From Mytilisepta virgata (taxonomy: Eukaryota; Mollusca; Bivalvia; Mytilida; Mytilidae): a stretch of DNA of 64,000 nt. Below the pieces are notes generated by a model, which was not told the DNA's origin, did no database searches, and saw only the letters and a program-made list of their open reading frames with translations. Of this stretch, positions 47,917 to 57,446 are shown in pieces. The translations under genes and the position numbers were made by a program. The stretch spans positions 19,065,139 to 19,129,138 of the forward strand of contig CM051512.1 of the NCBI GenBank assembly GCA_028015205.1, in the 5' to 3' direction. Numbering within the stretch: position 1 is the stretch's first letter; every line of letters starts with the position of its first letter.

Positions 47917-50154
47917 GAATATACTATAAATATTTACATTTCTGCCTATTGTCTGCAGATTGTAAAAGCTCATGAGATGTATATTGTCCACTTGTTCAGT
48001 CAATGGCAGTGACATCCTATGGCTTGGCTTTTATGGTCATTTGAAGAAACGAATTAATTAGTGGAAAATTGTAGTTATTTTGTATCGATGTTTTTGTCTG
48101 GTAGGAATAAAAGCTGTCAATAGTCATTACAATTGTCGCTAGCGATCCTTATTAAGATGAAGCGTTTGTAAATATTTATTTAAGACGGAGAGTTCAACTC
48201 GAGCATGTTGATTAATGCATGTAAATAGATCGCAATTACAGAAAAGTCTTTAAGAAAACCTGCTGTCAGGAAAAGATAACCAATTAATTTGTTTCATATC
48301 GTAAGTCACGATGTTTAATCAAATGGAATAAACAGCAGTCCTTAAGGAATCTTTGGTCAAAGAAATTACGTCCAATATTGTCTCGTGGAAAAAAAGATAA
48401 AACAAGTTGCTTTCTTTAAAAAAAGAAAAGCAATACGTGAACCCACGACTGCTGACTGGTCACCAACATTTGTTAATTTTATTTGCTTTTGATATGAAAT
48501 AATTAGCTGTGAATTAGATATTGATAAATATTGATGAGTTTTGTTGTCACATCATCATTGAAAATATGTAATAGTGTGTACTAGATTATTGCACAAGTGA
48601 ATAGGAATGTAGATAATTTTTACTTTGTGTTTAATGTACAAATTCCTGATCCTATTGCAATTCCCAACTTCTGCAAACTCTAAAGTGCAGCGTCCGAAAA
48701 CAGTTAACACGTGATTAAAAAGGCGTGGTTAATCATATAGGGGTCCGTCATGGGGTTAAAACTATTTTACCAAAATAGTTTTTACTAACAATATTTAGGA
48801 CTACCAAAGCTAGTATAGATTTTGAAAAAAACGAAATGATTCTTAGAACTGCATTTGCATATCTCCAATATAGTTGAGATAAATTGTATTCCTAAACATA
48901 ACTTATATTAGATATTATACTAATTTATTGGCAAAATTGGTACAATAATTAACACTTTTTTATAAACATATTATATGATACAATTATATATATATATATT
49001 ACTTACGAAAGAACAACACAAATACGAAATTTAAATATGAGTTTATGATATAATAATACATCTTAATAAAAAAATATTAATGAATTAACACGTTTAAAGA
49101 ATATATCGGTAAATTATTTAACTTTTGGAACCTCATTTCATGTTACATAAGTGACCAAAGTATTTGGGATGTTCATGTCCGTAATTATCAACTAATTTAA
49201 TTTTAAGACAATAAACAAAGGCGATGTCTTCAAAGGGTTATTTATTTATATACAATATTGACACATCATGCTTTCATGATCACACTTACGCAATTTACAC
49301 TTAAACGGTTTCTTTTGAAGTAAAACAATGCAAACTATTCTCATAATTGCAACATATGTTAAAGATGCAGATACTTGAAGATTAGACTTTAACTGTTATT
49401 TAAAAAAAAAAATAAAAATATAATTGAAATTTAATGAACATAAATTCATATTTAAAAATCTTTTCCGAAATTTCGAAAAACTACCATCAATAAACCAAAA
49501 CTAAAATTCAAGTTTTTGATATATTCGTATATTTTATCAATATCGTCTTGAAATCTTCCTTTCCCGTTTTATGGATATATTACAATACAAAAAATTAAAT
49601 AACAATTACTTATAAAACCTTACTAAAACGGTATGACTTAATTAACGTAGTAAAATAAATACTTTTAATAATAATAATATTATCTCTGTTTTCCGATTTA
49701 ATATAAATATTTAAACCAGAATGTTCTCTCCCAAGTTTATGATGAAAAATACACAATATCACATGGTTAAATCTTCAGACATAATTTAGTTTACATGTTA
49801 TCGGACACTGAACAATGCCACGTTATAATTGACCTAGATACACACAGTGTACAGGGGTCGCATCAAAACAAATATAATAGCGTTGTTGTTTAGAAACTTT
49901 CACAGCGCTTTTAAACATTCACATTATTAAAAACACATATATTTTGTGAAAAGGCAAATAGGTTTAAAAATAATATTCAATCAAAGTCTTTATTGTTTAA
50001 GTTTGATTGTTGAAATATAGCCGTATCAAAGACGTAGATTACTACCTGTATAAATGATAGAAAACATTAGAGACATTCCGAGAATTTTATTCCGACTTCC
50101 GGCCGAGAGATATCGAGTGGCCCATAGACACATCCAAAACTCGCCAATATATAA
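47917..50154. other. Very AT-rich stretch without recognised features
   Basis: From about 48690 to 50090 the sequence is distinctly richer in A/T than its surroundings, with no long frame. It could be one unrecognised inserted element ending near the hairpin at 50155, but I find no matching left end. Confidence 0.4.
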
Positions 50155-50180
50155 GCGTGAACCCCTCAGGGGGTTCACGC
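50155..50180. repeat. Perfect 11-bp hairpin
   Basis: GCGTGAACCCC, loop TCAG, GGGGTTCACGC, followed by an A run. No element ends are recognisable around it. It lies at the edge of an unusually AT-rich 1.5-kb stretch. Confidence 0.9.
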
Positions 50181-50490
50181 AAAAAACCCCATTAAAGTAA
50201 TATATACAGCAGACTTTATGTTGATGTTGGATATTTCACTTGGTAAAATTACCTGCAGTCTGTTCCAAAGGCTCTTGTATTATTCATGTTATCTTTAAAG
50301 GAAAAAAAAACTTATTTGAAATAATTTTTAGTTTTGTACAGGGTAGGTTTTATAACAAGTATGTGTATTTGTCACTTGAGCCCACCGAACTAGATTATTT
50401 CAAAATCTTTTCTTTTTAAATAAGTTTCTATTTGGTTCTCATTGAAAAAAAATGTTTTTGCTCTTTCAACAGCCTAGTAAGGTCAGTTAA

Positions 50491-50889
50491 GGATGAACGC
50501 TGGTCTAATAGGAAATAATTAGGATTTGAAATAGGTGTTTTAGTTTGAGAGAACATATGAATAGTAAACAAATAAGCAAGTAAAAAATATAGGTTCATCT
50601 GCTCATTTTAGAGCTATAAGGCCTTGAAAAATTGCAGGAAATGGGTTTCTATGGATTTTTCCTTTTTCCTCGTCTTTGCATTGGCAACTTCAGTCTCTCA
50701 AAAATGTATGAAAAAATAAACAGGATTTAATAAGATTTTGTCAATTACCATTTTACGGTATATATGATTGAATTATAAAAGAAAAAGTAGGGGTTCATGG
50801 GCAAAAAAAAAATCATGTTTAAGAAGTGGATAAGACCCGAGGATTTCGAAAATCTGACAAAAAGACCAAAACATGACCAGCGAGCATCC
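50491..50889 (+). mobile_element. piggyBac-like MITE (R2), copy 2
   Basis: Inverted ends GGATGAACGCTGGTC and GACCAGCGAGCATCC, flanked on both sides by TTAA (50487-50490, 50890-50893), the piggyBac target. About 399 bp. It is the inverse of 15876-16250, with the inner landmark TAGAGCTATAAGGCCTTGAA. Confidence 0.82.
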
Positions 50890-51168
50890 TTAACTTAAGA
50901 TGGAGTATTTCTTTGAGTGGTTAAGGTTATAATGAGGGTATCCAGAATTTTGGGAAGTTGGACCTATTGTTAGTCTACCTACACCATAGTTTTAAAATTA
51001 TTTGAAAGATGTAGGAACATTAAAAAGCCGTAATGTTTCTTACCCATGCTTATCCTACAGGAGAAGGATCCATCAGAATTTTAGATGATCTCCATGTTTT
51101 AATATATGACGTGTGGATACAGAAGTCTTCCAGCGAAAGTATTAATGTTTTTTTTTCTTTATTTTCAG

Positions 51169-51205
51169 CCCCCATGATGGAGGTGGAGGAAGAAAGGCTC
51201 CAAAG
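51169..51205 (+). CDS. KIF13: KIF13-like kinesin-3, exon b (37-bp microexon)
   Basis: This is a 37-bp exon between TTTATTTTCAG and AAAG|GTTAGC. One base completes serine with the AG of the previous exon, then twelve codons read PHDGGGGRKAPK and end on a codon boundary (phase 0). In KIF13 motors this stretch is a variable glycine/lysine-rich loop between two core strands, just before the FAFDHCFWS segment, so poor conservation is expected. The next exon begins exactly with T-FAFDHCFWS. The exon would be missed by most gene finders because of its size and the 50-kb intron before it. An alternative longer frame through this region ignores both splice sites and has no family resemblance. Spliced cDNA reads spanning 686 to 51169 would settle it. 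Confidence 0.8.
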
Positions 51206-51956
51206 GTTAGCCACAGAATTCTGTAATATGATTTATTTTAAAAAAATAATCTTCAACACAGTTCAACATTACTTTAGATAGTATACACCTTCTTAAAAAA
51301 AGTTGATTGGTTGAAATTTAAGGTGAATTATAATATGAGAGAATCCTCAACTGGACATCAAGTACCATCAACATTAGGTCATGTTGATGAGTATAATATT
51401 TCTTTTTTTTGTCAGTAAGATAAACATTCCATCAAAGTATGTATAAAAAAATCAACAAATAAAAATAAACTTGCACAAGTTATTTTCCTTTATCTTTTAT
51501 GAAATCCAACAAAATCTTAACATTAGAATATAAAACAACAGAACCAGCATTGAGATAATCATGTTATTACAAAATTATTGTACACACACTGTACCTTTGT
51601 CTGTATCATATATTGTGTAAATATTGTTTTTCACTCTTCATTTTTTTTGTAGAAAATTTGCTTGTGTGCCTTTAAAATTTTCTAGGGAGAACATTGTATC
51701 CTATCAATGAAACCACAATTTTTCTCAAAAAAATTAAATACATGTAATGATCCATTTCTCTTCTGTGTATTTCAATATGGTTAAGTATTTTCTGATCTAA
51801 GAAAAGATGGTTTAAGTTTACAAAGAAACCATTCTGAAGCCAAAAGAAATTCTAATATTTGTTAGTGAAACAGGAAAAAGCAATAAATTTACTTTTTGTC
51901 TAGAATAACAAAATATATATGAATGAGAAGCCTCAAACATTCAGAATTCTGAGATA

Positions 51957-52218
51957 GAACACAGTAATCCAATGATGCCAGTTTAAATCAAATACATCAG
52001 AATTTCTTCTATGTATTCCACTATACATGTATGGTTAACAGGTCAATTTCATTGAGATAAATAAAGTCGAGAAATACCAAAAGAGATAGAGAGAACACAG
52101 TAATCCAATGATGCCAGTTTAAATCAAATACATCAGAATTTCTTCTATGTATTCCACTATATGGTTAACAGGTCAATTTCATTGAGATAAATACAGTCGA
52201 GAAATACCAAAAGAGATA
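51957..52218 (+). repeat. About 134-bp direct duplication
   Basis: ACACAGTAATCCAATGATGCC begins at 51961 and 52095. The second unit lacks 6 bp at ACTATACATGTATGG. Near-identical otherwise. Confidence 0.9.
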
Positions 52219-52400
52219 TATATTCGAAGGAGAGAAAAATCGTAACAACTGACAAACTCCGGAGAACAACGAAGACAAGACCAAAACAATACATGCACTA
52301 CAATTAAAAACTAAAAACATATGAACAATATGGACCCCACCAAAAAACCGGGGGTAGACTCAGGTGCTCCGTAAGAGTAAGCAGTCTCTGCTTCCTGCAG
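52219..52400 (+). repeat. Dispersed repeat R4, copy 2
   Basis: ACAACTGACAAACTCCGGAG, AACAATATGGACCCCACC and CTCAGGTGCTCCGTAAGAG, with a purine-rich start. Related to the end of 34536-34860. Confidence 0.5.
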
Positions 52401-52860
52401 GACACCTGCCATGCTGTCCATGTCAAATCTGCTATGAGGAAGGGATAATATCAATGGAACAGGTCACTTTCATTGAGATAAAAGCGTCTTTGGTTTTCTT
52501 GGACAGATTTGTTTTCTGAAAAAATGTGAATGAAAAGTTACAGCTGAATGTTAAGTTTTCCGTTAATGTAAAATTGATATGATATTAAACAGATAATGAT
52601 TATTGTAATATTGTTATTCACGATGATATGAAAATCTGTAAAAAGGCCAAAAAATCTACTTGTAATGTAAATTTATAGATATATAGAGTCTTTTGTTATC
52701 TATCAATTGGGATAAAATTGTCAGATTTGGTAAAGATCCACATAATGTATGAAAGATTTTTTAATAAAAAATACAAGAGTTAAAAAAACCTTTTAAGTAA
52801 AATATTCAGTGAATGTGATTGTCCAATGATTTTATTGTTTGTTTTTTTTTTCTGTTACAG

Positions 52861-52918
52861 ACCTTTGCTTTTGACCATTGTTTTTGGTCCATTGATGAAA
52901 ACAATCCAAAGTTTGCAG
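52861..52918 (+). CDS. KIF13: KIF13-like kinesin-3, exon c (FAFDHCFWS segment)
   Basis: The exon follows a long T-rich tract ending CTGTTACAG and is closed by GCAG|GTAGGT. It encodes TFAFDHCFWSIDENNPKFA plus the first base of a glycine codon (phase 1 donor). F-x-[FY]-D-x-[CV]-F is a strongly conserved beta-strand of all kinesin motors, and the CFWS-[IM]-DE form is typical of KIF13 and KIF14 rather than KIF1 or KIF16B. The glycine is completed by GT at the start of the next exon to give the expected G-Q-E start of the following helix. It lies 1,655 bp after exon b. Confidence 0.93.
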
Positions 52919-53047
52919 GTAGGTTGATATAACCGAAGGAATGAGGCTAAATGATTTAAAGGATAAGGAAACAAAGTTAAGGCAGATGGGAATCTTCATT
53001 GTGATGTAGGAAGATTAGGTTTGCTGTCAATCTGACAGGTCATTTAA

Positions 53048-53519
53048 GAAGGCACACCACTAAATCGAGCCCCGGTTTACTTCAATGTTAAATTTGTCAT
53101 TTTCAAAAGTTAGGGAAAAATATAAAATGAATTTTCCCAAGTCGGGCAATATGTTGACATGTTTTTCAAATAAAAGCTGTCTTAGAAAATTGTACTTGAA
53201 CAGTACATTGTTTACCAAATAAGAAATTTTTTCTCGTTTCAAATTTCCCGGTGAAAATTTGCCTCATCACTTCAAACTGAATACCGGAAATTACAGGCAC
53301 ATTAATATGTCCAGTGCTCGAAACTTTTAAGGGTTATTGACATGCCGTAAAGTGTATTTCGTAGGGTATTCATTCCTTTCCAGAATAAATTCACTTGTTG
53401 TGCTTCAGATTGTGGCATTAGTTGTGACAGATCGACGCCGAAACCCATAGGAATTATTTTGTACTACTTTCGTACTCTGTCAAAATTGCTCCAGCTATTT
53501 ACTGTAGTGCCCCCTTCAT
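53048..53519 (+). mobile_element. Dispersed TIR-like repeat R1, copy 2
   Basis: GAAGGCACACCACTAAATCG at the left, and GAAGGGGGCACTACAGTAAA in reverse at the right. The interior matches 3885-4277 in inverse orientation. Confidence 0.65.
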
Positions 53520-53584
53520 GTCAAAATTTTCATATTTAGTTTTGTTTAAACTTATTTATTTATAGTTGATTGGGAAACAAGTTA

Positions 53585-53830
53585 TACCAACTTATACTAA
53601 TCCCTCTCCACTTGGCGGGTGTGAGAGCGGCATTTTAGCCTACTCTTTTTCTCGACATCTAAGAGGAATCTTTAACATGCTAAGGATGTTTCTCTCCCTT
53701 TACACAAGACAGCCATTTTTCGTCCCCATCTGATGGACTAGCATCGTTTACTGAGACCATCCTCGCAAATGGTGTCGGTAGGGTGTTGCAAATTTGATTC
53801 CTGAAATTTAACCACTACACCACGGCGCCC
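53585..53830 (-). mobile_element. tRNA-headed SINE (S3)
   Basis: On the minus strand it starts GGGCGCCGTGGTGTAGTGG (A-box-like TGGTGTAGTGG), then a B-box-like GGAATCAAATT. Its body TTAAAGATTCCTCTTAGATG and GAAAAAGAGTAGGCTAAAAT matches the middle of the S2 SINEs (CTAAAGACCCCTTCTG, GAAAAAGAGTAGGCTGATG). Confidence 0.65.
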
Positions 53831-53879
53831 TTTCATTTTTTACCCTAAAGCATTTCGAAGCAATTTTTAGGTTGTGCTG

Positions 53880-54085
53880 CATGTAAGTACTCATTGTGGT
53901 GTCAACACTGAGTGGGTGTATTTAAACCAAACTCGTCACAAAGGTGTTCAACTTTGATATTACCTGACAAGGAATAGCAGTATTCTCGGCAATGGTCGGT
54001 GGTTCTCCACAAGTCCCCTTGTTTACTCAAAAAGTAAAACATTATTAGCCACCACAAAAATAGACGATTATGATAAATGATGCAT
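53880..54085 (+). mobile_element. tRNA-derived SINE (S1), heavily decayed
   Basis: Keeps GTGTCAACACTGAG, GACAAGGAATAGCAGTATTC and GGTCGGTGGTTCTCCAC, then degenerates. Confidence 0.5.
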
Positions 54086-55637
54086 AAAACTCTGATATTG
54101 ATATATAAACAATTGTTTGTGTTGTGAAATATTACAGTATTTGTTTAGATTTCTTTGGTATAATAAAGTTCATATAGTGGATTACTGTAAATTCAGGGAT
54201 TATTGCATGCATTTATTATTGCGATTTTGTCATTTTAGACCAAAATGCAATTTTAATTTTTGCGATATTGAGAAAACTCCCACTTCATGCATATAAAAAA
54301 TTCCAAAATGTGAATTTAATTATTGCGATTAAAAGCCTGTCGCATTTTTTGAATAAAAAAAAACATCGCAATAATTTCTGAATTTACAATGATCCTCGAC
54401 ACAAAAATCTTTTATATTGTTGATGACCTTGCATTTGTGTCCTTCAGTCACTTGCATAAGTGATGTAGACTATGTTTAACATAGAGTTCTACTCAGAGGC
54501 CCATTTTTCACCTTAATGAAGCCCTTACCATAACTTTAAGATGAAGAATAGCAATAAATTGACTTTTTCCTCATTTAAACTTTTGCTACATTTCGTGTCA
54601 TGATGAAATCCATAGTATCTAGTCTTTCTTTATGCATTTAGTAATAGAAAAATGCTGGTGGCTAAAGTGCATCTATCAGACAGGCAAGCTAGAAGTGTTC
54701 TTTATATTTTCCATTAAGTTGGTCAATTCAAGTTTCATTTTTGATATAATTACGAGTAATTTTCTTCATTCCTTGGACGATTTGAAGGAAAATGTCTCGT
54801 AGTGTCAACTGTAACTCGTAATTCAATATAACAAAGTAACTAAATTAACTACAGAAAAGAAGAAATAATTGACACGAGGAATATTACCAAGCTAATAATG
54901 ATGGTACGTCCTTCATTTTCCATTACACAATTGTAGCAATTGATTTCACCAATATCGTTAATTTAGTAGGCAGAAATTTGATTTTTTTTCAGTGCGGAAA
55001 AAGGTTTCACTGACAGCATTATTCAATATATATGTGTATCACCTAACCGATTTAACATAGATTTTTTATGGAATGTTTAAAAGTCAGGTTAAGATAACAT
55101 TTTGTGATTTTCCTAAAATAAAGCGTTTCAGGGAACAGAATTGTTACTCAATTTTTCCCCTGCGGAAGAAAAATATTTAATTAATGGCAATTCCATCATA
55201 AATATCTAGGCTGAAATTGATTGAAAGAAATGTTAATTTAATTCACAAATACAAGAACTTCCATTAATGAACAATACTTGAAAATAGTGATATCTTGTAA
55301 ATCAGGTTGAAGATTTTGAAAAAAATTTCTCTGCAAAAACAGATTAATGTACTTTTAGGGATTCTTTAGAAATTTTTTTGTTTTGATGTTACATGTATGT
55401 TTTAACCATTAAGATTATTGTATGAAGTAATTCTGTTTACAATATTGAATATAAAAAGCAGAAATATTTGATAAATTCAAGGTTTTTAACTATGAAGTCA
55501 ATTTTTATTGTAGTCGTCATTTGAATCCATTAGCAGTAATTCCTTTTATTATACTTTATGCAAATTTCTGATATAATCCAGTTATTTCATTGGTTCTTCA
55601 GAATGTGATATTTTGCAGTGTTTTTTGTTTTATTCCA
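54086..55637. other. No recognised feature
   Basis: Intron between exons c and d. Positions 54523-54570 resemble 61825-61870 (TTAAGATGAAGAATAGCAATAA type), probably an old repeat. Confidence 0.45.
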
Positions 55638-56004
55638 CCTACCCCTAGCAACGTGATAATTTTGCATAGCAACAAAAATATCACATTCCGTGACCGAATA
55701 TTACCGAACTTGGAAAATATCACCCTTTGCAGCTGAGTTTTACCGATTAGTATTTCACTTCTTGTATTGTCTCTTCAGACACTTCCGCAAATGCCATACC
55801 AGCAGAATAATGGAAACCGGTTATAAATCTGGAAAATGAAGATAACCAACTTGTCGTCTGATGTTTGTCAGCTTGGGCGAAGTGAAATATTAATCGTTAA
55901 AACTCAGCTGGAAAGGGTGATATTTTCTTGAGTTCGGTAATGTTCGGTCGTGGAATGTGATATTTTCGTTGCTATGCAAAATTATCACATGTTGCTAGGG
56001 TAGG
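55638..56004. mobile_element. Foldback MITE with about 125-bp terminal inverted repeats
   Basis: The left arm CCTACCCCTAGCAACGTGAT is mirrored at the right by CACATGTTGCTAGGGTAGG. Pairing continues through AATTTTGCATAGCAAC, AATATCACATTCC, ACCGAA, ATTACCGAACT and CAGCTGAGTTTTA to TATTTCACTTC, leaving a centre of about 110 bp. Mismatches are scattered. No clear target duplication and no coding capacity. Confidence 0.88.
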
Positions 56005-57188
56005 GTCATTTATGTCATTTGTATGATTCTTTTTGTTTTCATCTTTAACCTGAAAAGTACATGTATTTTTACAATTCTATAACAGGTCATTACAGTTGCC
56101 ACAACCCTACCAGGTGTTGGTTCTGCAGCACTACTATTGTCCGCAGGTGTTTTTATTGATATTATATTGTTGACTTAAAATACAGTTAATTCATTGAGAT
56201 ACAGTATTGTTTATTCCTTATCAACTAATCCAGATGAGATCAAGGCATTCAGTAAAATAAAAAACATACTGCCTTTAGTTGAGGGTGTTATTGTAGATTA
56301 CCACACTTAGAAAAAATATCACACTCAGAAAAAATATCACCCTTGACTCGGCAATTTTCTATGTTTTCTATACGGAGTGCGCTCTGACATCCCACGGCCC
56401 CAGCATATCACAAAAAGACCGTCAGACGTCAGAGCCATCTCGGACTAGTGCTAAACCTGTTCAATAGTGTGGCGAATGTTGGGCGGATGACTACCCAGTT
56501 AAGTGGGTGGATAAAATAGGGTACCCTCCCACATCTTCATACTCAGATCTTGGAAACTTTGTAGAATGTTTATGTTGTATGTATGAAGGAGTATCTATAT
56601 GATGCCATTTAAAGAATTTTTTTTCTCCAGATTTTCCATGTTGTGGAACTTATGCTATTTTTTGCTAAAATTGGTACCTATATTGTATACCGATAATCAT
56701 TTCCGTTTAAATCTTTAAACCCAGACCTTGGAAACATTGTACAACATTTTTGGATAAACTGACATTGTGCGTCAAGGAGAATGATGCCATTTGAATTATA
56801 ACTAGAATATGGCATATAAGATTGATTGTGCCACTGGTACAGTACTTCATATAGGAGGTGAATATTGAATATAATCCTTTGAGAATTATTTAATGGAATA
56901 TCAAAATGTTTGGTTTCAAAATTCTCAGCAACTATGGGTTTCATAGTGAAGCACGATCATGACAAGTTGTTAGGTAAGTACTGATTTTGTACCTGTGGCT
57001 GATCTACTGCTTGTAATGAAGCCACATTACATTTTCTTCCACATGGACTACAGAAATTTTTAGAAGCAAAATTCTAAGCAACTGTAAGCCACAACTATTT
57101 CATAGTTGGTTAGGAATGTGATTGTGATGAGTTGTAAGTTGAGTACCGATTTTGTACCTGTGGCACATTTACTTCTTAGTTAATCATG

Positions 57189-57437
57189 GGGGACTCGTGG
57201 CCAAGTGGTCTAGGTAGTTCGTCATGACTACGATTGATCACTAGCCTATCAACTCTGAGGCGGGGTGTGTTTGACTCCCATCTTAATTGACAAGGATTGC
57301 CAATTTTCTTGCCGAAGGTCGTGGTTCTCTTCGGGTACTCTGGCTTCCTCCATCAATAAAAACTGGCCGTCACGAAATAGCCAAATGTGCTGAAAATGGC
57401 ATAAAACCCCAACTAAATAAATGAATAAATAAAACAT
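57189..57437 (+). mobile_element. tRNA-derived SINE (S1), B-box deleted
   Basis: Head GGACTCGTGGCCAAGTGGTC, then a deletion that removes the GTTCGAATCTC B-box (CTCTGAGGCGGGGTGTG). Full body, tail changed to (AAAT)n. TTAATCATG flanks both ends (57180-57188, 57438-57446), so the insertion is intact. Confidence 0.9.
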
Positions 57438-57446
57438 TTAATCATG

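Larger units (their letters stand above)
687..51168 (+). other. Giant phase-2 intron of the KIF13-like gene (about 50.5 kb)
   Basis: The donor GTTAGT at 687 and the acceptor TTATTTTCAG ending at 51168 bracket about 50.5 kb with no exon I can recognise. The flanking codon pieces AG and C join in frame, and the peptide reads from TILY into SPHDGGGGRKAPK, so no exon seems to be missing. Almost all mobile elements in this annotation lie inside it. The other introns are 1,655 bp (51206-52860), 8,416 bp (52919-61334) and 1,634 bp (61428-63061). Confidence 0.75.

Noticed and set aside
51033..51281. An 82-codon open frame overlapping exon b
   Set aside because: It reads through both the TTTTCAG acceptor and the GTTAGC donor in another frame. 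Only the spliced frame joins the kinesin exons.
56678..56944. 88-codon minus-strand open frame starting MKPIVAENFE
   Set aside because: Part of it overlaps an imperfect intron duplication (56540/56722) and I find no domain.
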